Shown here piece after piece: positions 25,896 to 34,175 of a DNA stretch of 64,000 bases. The DNA is from JAEUNX01 sp034004685. Its GTDB lineage: Bacteria > Pseudomonadota > Gammaproteobacteria > Burkholderiales > Rhodocyclaceae. The stretch is taken from positions 10,565-74,564 of the forward strand of contig JAVEWG010000014.1 in NCBI GenBank assembly GCA_034004685.1, in the 5' to 3' direction. Each line of letters starts with the position of its first letter. Within the stretch, counting starts at the first letter, position 1. Position numbers and translations under genes: made by a program. The notes below the pieces were generated by a model. That model was not told the origin of the DNA. It saw nothing but the letters and a program-made list of their open reading frames with translations, and ran no database searches.

Positions 25896-27278
25896 TCAGC
25901 CAGCCATGGTCTTCACGTGCTGGATGATCTCGCCCACCGCCTGCTGGGCGGAGCCGTACAGCATACGGGTGTTGTCCTTGTAGAACAGGGCGTTCTCGAT
26001 GCCGGAATAACCCGAACCCTTGCCCCGCTTGATGACGATGCAGTTGTGGGCCATGTCGGCGTTGAGAATCGGCATGCCATAGATCGGGCTGGATTTGTCG
26101 GTACGGGCCACCGGGTTCACCACGTCATTAGCGCCGATGATGAGGGCCACGTCGGTCTGGGCGAATTCGCCGTTGATCTCCTCCAGGTCGAAGATCTTGT
26201 CGTAGGGCACCCCGGCTTCCGCCAACAGCACATTCATGTGCCCCGGCATCCGGCCGGCCACCGGGTGGATGGCGAAGACCACCTCCACCCCGGCTTCCTC
26301 CAGAAGCTCGGTCATTTCCCACACCTTGTGCTGGGCACCAGCCACCGCCATGCCGTAGCCCGGCACGATGATGACCTTGTTGGCGTAGCGCATCATGGCC
26401 GCCGCATCCAGGCCGGAGAGCTCCTTCATGGTACCTTCCACCGCCTCGCCGCCACCGCTGGCCTCACCCGAGATGGGGGTGAAGATCACGTTGGAGATGG
26501 GCCGGTTCATGGCCTTGGCCATGAGTTGGGTCAGCAGGGTGCCGGAGGCCCCCACCACGATGCCCGCCACGATCAGGGCGGGGTTCTGGAGCACATAGCC
26601 CTCCATGCCCACCGCCAGGCCGGTGAAGGCGTTCAGCAGCGAAATCACCACCGGCATGTCGGCGCCGCCGATGGGGGTGGTGAGAATCACCCCCAGCACC
26701 AGGGACAGGACGAAGAAGCCGATGATGGCATTGCTGCTGGGATGGCCGGCCATCACAATGCTGATCCCCAGGCCCAGGGCCACCAGGGCCAGGATCACGT
26801 TCACCGCGTTCTGGGCCGGCAGGCGCCAGGTCTTGGTCATGATTCCCTGGAGTTTGGCAAAGGCCACGCAGGAGCCGGAGAAGGCCACCGAACCGATCAG
26901 GGCCCCCAGCACCGCCAGACCCGTCACGACGGGACCATGCACCTCGCCCCGGGCGAATTCCAGGGCCGCGATGGCCGCCGCCGCGCCGCCCCCCATGCCG
27001 TTGTAGATGGCCACCATCTGGGGCATGTCGGTCATGGCCACCTTCTTGCCGGAGATCCACGCCGCCGCGGCGCCGATCACGATGGCGGCGATCATCAGGC
27101 CGAAGTTCTGCATGCCCGGCCAGGCGAAGGTCACCAGGGTGGCGGCAATCATGGCATAGCCGGCCCAGACGACGCCCTTGCGGGCCGTCACCGGTGAGCT
27201 CATGGCCTTGAGACCCAGGATGAACACCACGGCCACCACGAAATAGGCAGCCTGAATCAGGAGGAGTTGAGCGCTCAC
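25896..27278 (-). CDS. pntB: NAD(P) transhydrogenase subunit beta
   Basis: 460-residue membrane subunit of the proton-pumping transhydrogenase (NADH + NADP+ to NAD+ + NADPH). About nine membrane helices occupy the first 270 residues. The NADP-binding domain III is at the C-terminus with VPGYGMAVAGAQ, HPVAGRMPGHMN and IGANDVVNPVAR, all canonical. Starts with a 4-bp overlap with the pntA C-terminal subunit gene. Supplies NADPH; expected in the inner membrane. Confidence 0.97.
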   Translation of the reverse strand: MSAQLLLIQAAYFVVAVVFILGLKAMSSPVTARKGVVWAGYAMIAATLVTFAWPGMQNFGLMIAAIVIGAAAAWISGKKVAMTDMPQMVAIYNGMGGGAAAAIAALEFARGEVHGPVVTGLAVLGALIGSVAFSGSCVAFAKLQGIMTKTWRLPAQNAVNVILALVALGLGISIVMAGHPSSNAIIGFFVLSLVLGVILTTPIGGADMPVVISLLNAFTGLAVGMEGYVLQNPALIVAGIVVGASGTLLTQLMAKAMNRPISNVIFTPISGEASGGGEAVEGTMKELSGLDAAAMMRYANKVIIVPGYGMAVAGAQHKVWEMTELLEEAGVEVVFAIHPVAGRMPGHMNVLLAEAGVPYDKIFDLEEINGEFAQTDVALIIGANDVVNPVARTDKSSPIYGMPILNADMAHNCIVIKRGKGSGYSGIENALFYKDNTRMLYGSAQQAVGEIIQHVKTMAG

Positions 27279-27571
27279 TTGCCGCCCTCCTTCTTGCCCT
27301 TGAACATGGCCAGCATGCGCTCGGTCACCACGTAACCACCGGCGGCGTTGGCCGCCCCCAGCAACACGGCGATGAAGCCGATGGCCAGTTGCAGGGGATC
27401 GTTCGGATTGGCGTTGCCCAGGGCCACCATGCCGCCCACCAGCACCACGCCATGGACGAAGTTGGAACCGGACATCAGGGGGGTGTGCAGGATCACCGGC
27501 ACCCGGGAAATCACTTCATAGCCGGTAAACGCCGCCAGCATGAAGACATACACATACACAAAGCCTTCCAT
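27275..27571 (-). CDS. pntA: NAD(P) transhydrogenase subunit alpha, membrane part
   Basis: 98-residue small alpha subunit (alpha-2) carrying three or four membrane helices: FVYVYVFMLAAFTGYEVI, HGVVLVGGMVAL and AIGFIAVLLGAANAAGG. In E. coli this part is fused to the NAD-binding part; here it is separate, as in three-gene pnt operons. GGAG lies nine bases before ATG. Between the alpha-1 gene (20 bp) and pntB (4-bp overlap). Confidence 0.93.
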   Translation of the reverse strand: MEGFVYVYVFMLAAFTGYEVISRVPVILHTPLMSGSNFVHGVVLVGGMVALGNANPNDPLQLAIGFIAVLLGAANAAGGYVVTERMLAMFKGKKEGGK

Positions 27572-27591
27572 CTCGTTTTTCTCCGGAAGTA

Positions 27592-28213
27592 TTAAAGGCC
27601 GAGGACCTGTTTGACGCCCGCGTGGCGCACCAGGCCGCCATGGGTCAGGCAGGTGCCCGCCAGGACTTCATCTTCCCAGTCCAGGGTCAGGACCCCGTCC
27701 TTGATGAAGGGCCCGATGAAGTTGAAGAGGTTCTTGGCGAACATCTCGGAGGCATGAACCGGCATGCGGCTGGGGATATGGGTCGGCCCGATCACCAGCA
27801 CGTCGTTGATCCAGACCTTCTCGCCGGCCACCGTGCCTTCCACGTTGCCGCCGGTCTCGGCGGCCAGATCCACCACCACGGACCCCGGCTTCATGCCCGC
27901 CACCATGGCGGCGGTGATGATCNNNNNNNNNNNNNNNNNNNNNNNNNNNNNNNNNNNNNNNNNNNNNNNNNNNNNNNNNNNNNNNNNNNNNNNNNNNNNN
28001 NNNNNNNNNNNNNNNNNNNNNNATCTCATCGCTGGACTGGGTAAAGCTCACATCCTCGAAAACACTGTCGGGATAATGGGACTGCACCCCGGAACCCTGT
28101 TCGATCAGGACGCGTGCGCCCAGACCCAGGAATTTCTTGACGACGTCGGGCACGACGGGAATACGCCGCTCACCCGCAAGCGTCTCCTTCGGCACTCCAA
28201 TAAGGAGAGTCAT
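27592..28213 (-). CDS. pntA: NAD(P) transhydrogenase subunit alpha, NAD-binding part (interrupted by assembly gap)
   Basis: Alpha-1 subunit (NAD-binding domain I). The N-terminal 63 codons (MTLLIGVPKETLAGERRIP...) and the C-terminal 109 residues (from ITAAMVAGMKPGSVVVDLA to the stop) are visible, each clearly of this family. They lie in different frames on either side of 100 N. Family length is about 375 residues, so about 200 residues (about 600 bp) are missing, more than the N run represents. The gene is therefore probably intact in the organism; the break is an assembly artefact, not a pseudogene. Confidence 0.9.
27923..28022. other. Assembly gap of 100 N
   Basis: Exactly 100 N, the customary placeholder for a gap of unknown size. 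The flanking pntA frames indicate a true gap near 600 bp, so coordinates beyond it are offset from the real chromosome. Confidence 0.98.
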
Positions 28214-28354
28214 GCGTGGAACCCCTTTGAGGTTGATTTAAAAACTGGAAGGCGTGCGTCACCACATGGTTTTATTGTTTTTTTGGTTACTCTCCATCCC
28301 ACACCAACTCGGTGCGCGGTGTACGCTTAGCCCAATCATACTTAATTTTTTCGG

Positions 28355-29470
28355 ATGCCGAATAGCCGATACGGCAGCATGGTTAAATCCACTCCATCAA
28401 AATCTCGCCGCCACCACTCCCGCGCCCACAAGGCAGGGCTTCCGCCGGGAAGCCTGGTGCACGTGGGGGACATCAAAACCGAGCGCCCCGCCATCTCCCT
28501 TATTGCTTTCGACAAACAGGGGCTGGATGAACGGGTTTTTAATTCCCTGGCGGAATCCCGCGCCTTTCAGCCGAACCGGCAGAAGGTCTGGCTCAATATC
28601 CACGGCCTGCAGGACCCGGAAATTCTCAGCGAGATCGGGCGGCGCTTCCGGCTCCACCCCCTGGTGCTGGAGGACATCCTCAATACCCACCAGCGCTCCA
28701 AGATCGAGGACTACGGCGACTATATCTACTGCGTGCTGAGAGTGTTCCGCTATTCGCCGGAAGACCACGCCCTGGACTCGGATCAGCTCAGCCTCGTACT
28801 GGGCAAGGATTTCCTGCTGACTTTCCAGGAACGGCCCAGCGGCACCTTCGATGGGGTGCGGGAGCGCCTGCGGGGGGAACGCTCCCTGATGCGGGAAAGG
28901 GGACTGGATTACCTCACCCATGCCCTGCTGGATACGGTGATCGACCGCTACTTCGTGGTGGTGGATCAGCTCGGCGACGCCGCCGAAGCCCTGGAAGACA
29001 ACGCCCTGGAGCGCCCGACCCCGACGCTGCTGCGGGAGATCAACCGGGTCAAGCACGACACCGTCCAGCTACGCCGGGCCATCTGGCCCCTGCGGGAAGT
29101 CTTGAACGGCCTGCTGCGGGGGGACAGCCCCTTCTTCGAGCCGGACACCCGCCTGTATCTGCGGGATCTCTACGACCACGCCATCCACGTGATCGAAACT
29201 CTGGACGGGGTGCGGGACCTGCTGGGGGATTTGATGGACATCTACATGTCCAGCGTGAGCAACCGCCTCAACCTGGAGGTGCGCATTCTCACCGTGCTAT
29301 CCATGCTGTTCATGCCCGCCACCTTGATTGCCGGGGTCTTCGGCATGAACTTCCACGCCATGCCCCTGCTGGAAGCGGCGGATGGCTTCTGGCAAGCCTT
29401 GGCCATGATGGGCAGCGCGGCAGCCCTCATGGCTCTGATTTTCTGGCGACGCAACCTGCTGCGGGGCTAG
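28355..29470 (+). CDS. corA: CorA magnesium/cobalt transporter
   Basis: 371-residue CorA channel. Seen: basic N-terminus, GLPPGSLVHVGD, cytoplasmic alpha/beta domain with HPLVLEDILNTHQRSKIEDYGDY, the long stalk helix, and two C-terminal membrane helices with the selectivity motif FGMNF between them. Forms a pentamer in the inner membrane and carries Mg2+ down its gradient. Start may be ATG 28355 or 28379; neither has a strong ribosome site. The upstream 140 bp shared with pntA is AT-rich and should hold both promoters. Confidence 0.95.
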   Translation: MPNSRYGSMVKSTPSKSRRHHSRAHKAGLPPGSLVHVGDIKTERPAISLIAFDKQGLDERVFNSLAESRAFQPNRQKVWLNIHGLQDPEILSEIGRRFRLHPLVLEDILNTHQRSKIEDYGDYIYCVLRVFRYSPEDHALDSDQLSLVLGKDFLLTFQERPSGTFDGVRERLRGERSLMRERGLDYLTHALLDTVIDRYFVVVDQLGDAAEALEDNALERPTPTLLREINRVKHDTVQLRRAIWPLREVLNGLLRGDSPFFEPDTRLYLRDLYDHAIHVIETLDGVRDLLGDLMDIYMSSVSNRLNLEVRILTVLSMLFMPATLIAGVFGMNFHAMPLLEAADGFWQALAMMGSAAALMALIFWRRNLLRG

Positions 29471-29491
29471 CCCTGCGGCAGGCACGGCAAC

Positions 29492-29818
29492 TCAGCCGCC
29501 GGAGCAGCCGCAACCGCCACCGCCGCCGCCACAGCCACCGGACCGGGGAGCCGGCTGGGCCGTCGGGTCCACCTTCTGAAAATCGATCACGATCTGGCCG
29601 GGGTCCCGGCTCAGATAGGCCATGCGGACATTCTGGCCATAGCGCCGGCCGATCTGCTCCAGCAGGGGCAGGGGATCGTGGTCATTGACGAAACGCATGG
29701 TTTCCCCGTTATTGAGGGCATCCAGGGCACCAAAGATGGCGGCATGGCGGAAGCGCTTGGCCACCCCCCGGGCATCGAAGGGAAAAACCTGGTCGTCGAG
29801 CAGTCTGAATTCGGACAT
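29492..29818 (-). CDS. DUF2249-domain protein with Gly/Cys-rich tail
   Basis: 108 residues. A single DUF2249 domain (RLLDDQVFPFDARG... with FVNDHDPLPLLEQI) is followed by a tail after residue 92 of Gly and Cys ending SGG, with four cysteines in about 15 residues. The DUF2249 fold resembles TusA-type proteins; the tail could bind metal. Start ATG 29818 is chosen over an upstream in-frame start because it opens directly on the domain. It lies 81 bp after the M48 protease and may belong to the selD-AIM24-M48 unit. Confidence 0.8.
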   Translation of the reverse strand: MSEFRLLDDQVFPFDARGVAKRFRHAAIFGALDALNNGETMRFVNDHDPLPLLEQIGRRYGQNVRMAYLSRDPGQIVIDFQKVDPTAQPAPRSGGCGGGGGGCGCSGG

Positions 29819-29899
29819 TTTGGGTCTCCTGGGTTGGGAGACCGGATTGTCCCGGCCGACCACCCTGGCTCGCCTTGAGCCAGGGCAATTCAGCCGCCG

Positions 29900-31006
29900 T
29901 CAGCGGGGCCGGGGCAAAGCCGCCTGGAGGGCCGGCCAATCCACCGGGATGGGCTCCACCGCCGGCGTGCCCAGGGCCTGGATCGCCGCCCCCAGGCTGG
30001 CCTGCCGCTCACCGGTGGCTGGATGGGTGGACAGCAACGCCGGAGGCGTGCCACCCGCCTCGGATTTTTCCAGCGTCTTGAAGAAACGGGGCAATCCTGC
30101 CGGGTCGATCCGCGCCGCCACCAGCCGCTCCAGCCCCCGGGTATCCGCCGCCCGCTCCGCGTCCCGGGAGAACTTCAGCTCGGTGAGCCGGGCGCCCCAG
30201 TCCGTCAGGGGGCCATAGTCCCCCACCCCGGCGGACAGCAGCACCCGCAGCCCGGCGGCCTTCACCAGCTGGCCCAGGCTGTGGCGCAGCTCCACGTGGG
30301 CGATTTCATGGGCCAGCACCCCCGCCACCTCCTCCGGCGAGCCGGCCGCCCGCAGCAAGCCGGTATTCACCACCACCACCCCACCGGGGGCGGCAAAGGC
30401 GTTGATCTCGGGCCGATCCGCCACGTAGAAGCGCAGTTTCTCGTCGGGCTGGGCCAGGCGCTGGGCAATCGCCTGGACCCCATCGAAGACCGGACCGGAC
30501 GCCACCAGGCTGGACTGGGCCCGGGTCTGGGCCAGCACCCCTTCCCCGAGGCGAGCCTCCACGCTGGGGGGAATGCGCTTGACCACCCAATCGGCCAGGG
30601 GATCGCTGAATCCGAGGAACAGTCCCAGTGCCACCAAGGGCAGGGAGAGCGCCGTCAGCAGTACGGCGATGCCCCAGCGGAAGCGCCGGTCGGTGCGGCG
30701 CTGGGCCTGGCGCACCGCTTCCAGCCGGTGGCCGAAGGCCGCCGGCGCCGCTTCCCGGAAAACCGCCAGGGCGGCAGCGTCCAGGATCAGCACATGGTCG
30801 CCCGCGTCATCGCTCCAGTACAGGCCGAGCTGGCTATCGTTGAAGCCCCGGGCCTCGGCCCGCAAGTCGGCGATGGCGAGGGTATGGAGCACCACCTCCC
30901 CCCCGCTCACCACCAGCCACTGGCCGCGCCAGGCGAGGCTGGCCGCCATGCCGTCGGCCGGGCCGCCGGGGCCATACAGCCGGGCCGAAACGGGCGGGTG
31001 GCTCAT
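29900..31006 (-). CDS. M48-family metalloprotease
   Basis: 368 residues. N-terminal soluble part of about 110 residues, one membrane helix (about 112-135: WGIAVLLTALSLPLVALGLF), then a peptidase domain on the far side with the zinc motif HEIAH (233-237) and a downstream Glu in SRDAERAAD, the expected third ligand. Resembles the Oma1/BepA/YcaL group that cleaves or disassembles faulty envelope proteins. The start overlaps the AIM24 gene stop by 4 bp, so the two are coupled. Confidence 0.88.
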   Translation of the reverse strand: MSHPPVSARLYGPGGPADGMAASLAWRGQWLVVSGGEVVLHTLAIADLRAEARGFNDSQLGLYWSDDAGDHVLILDAAALAVFREAAPAAFGHRLEAVRQAQRRTDRRFRWGIAVLLTALSLPLVALGLFLGFSDPLADWVVKRIPPSVEARLGEGVLAQTRAQSSLVASGPVFDGVQAIAQRLAQPDEKLRFYVADRPEINAFAAPGGVVVVNTGLLRAAGSPEEVAGVLAHEIAHVELRHSLGQLVKAAGLRVLLSAGVGDYGPLTDWGARLTELKFSRDAERAADTRGLERLVAARIDPAGLPRFFKTLEKSEAGGTPPALLSTHPATGERQASLGAAIQALGTPAVEPIPVDWPALQAALPRPR

Positions 31007-31812
31007 TCGTCCCCCCCCAGCAGGCCGCCCAGGGCCACTCCGCCCAGGAGGGAGCCTTCATCCCGCGACCTGGCCCCCGGCCCGCTGGCCAGCCGGGAGG
31101 ACATCACGATCCGGTCCGCCATGCGGGACAAGGGCAGGGATTGCAGCCAGACCTTGCCCGGCCCCCGCAGGGTGGCGAAGAACAGGCCCTCGCCGCCAAA
31201 AAGAGCCGTCTTGATCTTGCCGGCGAACTGGATGTCAAAATCCACGCTGGGCTGGAAGGCCACCACGCAACCGGTATCCACCCGCAGGGTCTGGCCGGGG
31301 GCCAGGATGAGTTCCTTGAGGGTGCCGCCGGCGTGGATGAAGGCGTAACCGTCCCCCTCCAGCTTCTGCATGATGAAGCCCTCGCCCCCGAAGAGCCCGG
31401 CCCCCAGCTTCTTCTGGAAAGCGATGCCTAGGGACACCCCCTTGGCGGCGCACAGGAAGGAATCTTTCTGGCAGATCAGGGTGCCCCCCAGTTCCGCCAG
31501 GTGCATGGGGATGATCTTGCCCGGATAGGGGGCGGCAAAAGCCACCCGGCGCTTGCCGTTGCCCTCGTTGTGGAACACCGTGGTGAATAAGGACTCCCCG
31601 GTGACCAGGCGCTTGCCGGCCCCCAGCAGCTTGCCGAAGAAGCCTCCCTGCTGAGCCGAGCCGTCGCCGAAGATGGTGTCCATGTCGATGCCGTCCTGCA
31701 TGAACATCATGGCGCCGGCTTCGCCGATGGCAGCCTCCCCCGGGTCCAGCTCCACTTCGACAAACTGCATCTCGTTACCGAAGATCTCGTAATCCACTTC
31801 ATCCATGGCCAT
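31003..31812 (-). CDS. AIM24/TIGR00266-family protein
   Basis: 269 residues. Repetitive beta-rich fold of the AIM24 family: GEAGAMMFMQDGIDMDT, GGEGFIMQKLEGDG, RVDTGCVVAF and LFGGEGLFFATLRGPG are all family signatures. No signal or membrane segment; function in bacteria unknown. The C-terminus is a short Gly-rich tail. Between selD (74 bp upstream) and the M48 gene (4-bp overlap), suggesting a shared transcript. Confidence 0.9.
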   Translation of the reverse strand: MAMDEVDYEIFGNEMQFVEVELDPGEAAIGEAGAMMFMQDGIDMDTIFGDGSAQQGGFFGKLLGAGKRLVTGESLFTTVFHNEGNGKRRVAFAAPYPGKIIPMHLAELGGTLICQKDSFLCAAKGVSLGIAFQKKLGAGLFGGEGFIMQKLEGDGYAFIHAGGTLKELILAPGQTLRVDTGCVVAFQPSVDFDIQFAGKIKTALFGGEGLFFATLRGPGKVWLQSLPLSRMADRIVMSSRLASGPGARSRDEGSLLGGVALGGLLGGDE

Positions 31813-31886
31813 GGTTTTTTTCTCCTGAGTACGTATGCGCGGACAGGCCCCGGCGGGGCCGGCCCATCATTGGAATCCTGGTCGTT

Positions 31887-32927
31887 TCAGATGACCGCCA
31901 GGCGGGACGATCCCGCCACAAGCCGGCCGATCACCGCGCCGGGCCCGCCCTGGTGGGCGGAAATCACCGCCTGGACCTCCGCCAGGGCCTCTGCCCCACA
32001 GGCCACCAGCAGCCCGCCGCTGGTCTGGGGATCGGCCAGCAGCTTGCGCTGCCACGCCCCCAGGGGCGGGGCCAGATCCACCGCTTCGCCGTAACTGGCC
32101 CAGTTGCGGGTGGAGGCCCCGGTGGCAATGGCCGCCTGGACCTGGGCCGCGGCCTCTGGAATCACCGGCAGGCGTTCGAATTCAAGCTCTGCCGCCAGGC
32201 CGGAGCCCCGGCAGATCTCCAGCAGATGGCCCGCCAGGCCAAAGCCGGTGACGTCGGTCATGGCATGGACGCCGGCGATGTTGGCCAGGTCCGCCCCGGC
32301 GGTGTTGAGGGTGGTGGTCCAGCGGATCATCTCGGCGTAGCCCGCCTCCGAGAGCACCCCCTTCTTGAGGGCGGCAGAAAGGATGCCCACCCCCAGGGGC
32401 TTGGTCAGCACCAGCAGGTCGCCGGGCCGGGCGGCGGCGTTCTTCTTGACCTGCTCCGGATGCACCAGGCCCAGGCCCACCAGGCCGTAGATGGGCTCCA
32501 GCACGTCGATGGAATGGCCCCCGGCGATGGGAATCCCGGCGGCCCGGCAGACGCTGGCGCCCCCCTCCAGGATGCGCCCGATCACCTCGGCGGGCAGCTT
32601 GTCCAGGGGCATCCCCACCAGGGCCAGGGCCAGGATCGGCCGGCCACCCATGGCGTAAACGTCGGAGAGGGCATTGGTGGCGGCAATCCGGCCGAAATCG
32701 AAGGGATCGTCCACGATGGGGGTAAAGAAATCCGTCGTCGCCACCAGGGCCTGAATGTCGTTGAGACGATAGACTGCCGCGTCATCGGAAGTCTCGGTGC
32801 CCACCAGCAGCTCGGGCGGAACGATCCCTGGTGGCGCCTTGGCCAGCAGGTTGGCAAGCACGGCCGGCGCGATTTTGCAGCCGCATCCGCCGCCGTGGGA
32901 AAATTGGGTGAGTTTGATGGCTTCCAT
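31887..32927 (-). CDS. selD: Selenide, water dikinase
   Basis: 346-residue enzyme that makes selenophosphate from selenide and ATP, the selenium donor for selenocysteine and 2-selenouridine. Seen: N-terminal HGGGCGCKI with the catalytic Cys (Cys17 region) and Lys, DDAAVYRL metal site, TTDFFTPIVDDPF, GGHSIDVLEPIYGL, TDVTGFGLAGHL and DPQTSGGLLV. The catalytic position is Cys, not Sec. ATG 32927 is the conserved N-terminus; longer frames upstream run into selU. Divergent from selU with only 34 bp between starts. Confidence 0.96.
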   Translation of the reverse strand: MEAIKLTQFSHGGGCGCKIAPAVLANLLAKAPPGIVPPELLVGTETSDDAAVYRLNDIQALVATTDFFTPIVDDPFDFGRIAATNALSDVYAMGGRPILALALVGMPLDKLPAEVIGRILEGGASVCRAAGIPIAGGHSIDVLEPIYGLVGLGLVHPEQVKKNAAARPGDLLVLTKPLGVGILSAALKKGVLSEAGYAEMIRWTTTLNTAGADLANIAGVHAMTDVTGFGLAGHLLEICRGSGLAAELEFERLPVIPEAAAQVQAAIATGASTRNWASYGEAVDLAPPLGAWQRKLLADPQTSGGLLVACGAEALAEVQAVISAHQGGPGAVIGRLVAGSSRLAVI

Positions 32928-32961
32928 GGGAACAGGGCGCGGACCGCGCAGGACAACAGCA

Positions 32962-34023
32962 ATGAAAAAAGGCGTGGCGACCGTAGCACAGCTCTTCGAA
33001 TTTGACGAGATCATCGACACCCGCTCGCCCGCCGAGTTCGCCGAGGACCGCATCCCCGGGGCCATGAGCTGCCCGGTGCTGGACAACGAACAACGCGCCC
33101 GGGTGGGCACCCTCTACAAGCAGGTCTCCCCCTTCGAGGCCCGCCGCCTGGGGGGCGCCCTGGTGGCGGAGAACATCGCCCGCCACCTGCTCACCCACTT
33201 CCAGGACAAACCCAAAAATTGGCGCCCCCTGGTGTATTGCTGGCGCGGCGGCCAGAGGAGCGGCGCTTTCGTCACCTGGATGCGGATGATCGGCTGGGAT
33301 GCCTGCCAGCTGGAAGGGGGTTACAAGGCCTTCCGCCACCACGTGGTCAACGAACTGATGGCCTACTCCACCCTCCTGCAATTCCGGGTGGTGTGCGGCG
33401 CCACCGGCAGCGGCAAGACCCGCCTGCTGGAAGCCCTGGCCAGACAAGGCGCCCAGGTGCTGGACCTGGAGGACGCCGCCGCCCACAAGGGCTCGGTGCT
33501 GGGGGCCCTGCCCCACCGCCGGCAACCCAGCCAGAAGGCCTTTGAAACCGCCCTGTGGGCGCAGATGCGCCGCTTCGATCGTTCCCGGCCGGTATTCATC
33601 GAAGCCGAAAGCCGCAAGATCGGCCGCATCCACCTGCCCGAACCCCTCATCGAATCCATGCGCAACAGCCCCTGCATCGCCATCGAGGCCAACCGGGAAG
33701 CCCGCCTGGAATTCCTGCTGGGGGATTACGCCTATCTGGGGGACAACATTCCCTCCCTCCAGGAAAAGATCGCCTGCCTGAAGGGCCTGCAAAGCAACGA
33801 AACCCTGGCCCGCTGGCACAAGCTGGCGGAAGCGGGCAGCCTGGCCGAACTCTTCGCCGAGTTCATCGACCGCCACTACGACCCCCTCTACCACCGCTCC
33901 CAGAACCGCAACTTCCGCCAGTTTGGCCAAGCCCCGGTCTTCACCACGGAAGACCTCAGCCCGGCGGGGCTGGATGAGCTGGCCGGACGGCTATTGGTGG
34001 CGTTCAGCCCGGCCCAGGGATAA
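32962..34023 (+). CDS. selU: tRNA 2-selenouridine synthase
   Basis: 353-residue SelU (MnmH/YbbB). It replaces sulfur by selenium in 2-thiouridine at the wobble position of certain tRNAs, via a geranylated intermediate. Seen: N-terminal rhodanese domain with FDEIIDTRSPAEFAEDRIPG and the catalytic Cys in VYCWRGGQRSG, then a P-loop domain with VCGATGSGKT. AGGA lies nine bases before ATG 32962. Divergent from selD, its selenophosphate supplier. Confidence 0.96.
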   Translation: MKKGVATVAQLFEFDEIIDTRSPAEFAEDRIPGAMSCPVLDNEQRARVGTLYKQVSPFEARRLGGALVAENIARHLLTHFQDKPKNWRPLVYCWRGGQRSGAFVTWMRMIGWDACQLEGGYKAFRHHVVNELMAYSTLLQFRVVCGATGSGKTRLLEALARQGAQVLDLEDAAAHKGSVLGALPHRRQPSQKAFETALWAQMRRFDRSRPVFIEAESRKIGRIHLPEPLIESMRNSPCIAIEANREARLEFLLGDYAYLGDNIPSLQEKIACLKGLQSNETLARWHKLAEAGSLAELFAEFIDRHYDPLYHRSQNRNFRQFGQAPVFTTEDLSPAGLDELAGRLLVAFSPAQG

Positions 34024-34116
34024 ACGGCTTTCATTCCGGGCCAATACCCAGAACGAGTGTCGGTTTTTTTTACGGTTCCGCCGCAAAAAAAAATATAAAT
34101 CAAGACCATAAACTCA

Positions 34117-34131
34117 TGGCATACCTCTTGC
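34117..34131 (+). promoter_or_regulatory. Sigma-54 (-24/-12) promoter for PEP-CTERM gene
   Basis: TGGCATACCTCTTGC has the invariant GG and GC dinucleotides exactly ten bases apart and matches TGGCAC-N5-TTGC in all but one base. It ends 44 bases before the ATG at 34176. RpoN together with the PrsK/PrsR two-component system is known to drive PEP-CTERM genes in floc-forming Zoogloea. No activator site was identified here. Confidence 0.75.
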
Positions 34132-34175
34132 GGATAGCGCGATGGTTTTAAGCCAACTATCCATCGAGGTTTGTC

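Noticed and set aside
27592..28213. pntA as a frameshifted pseudogene
   Set aside because: The frame change coincides exactly with the N gap and both halves are intact family sequence.
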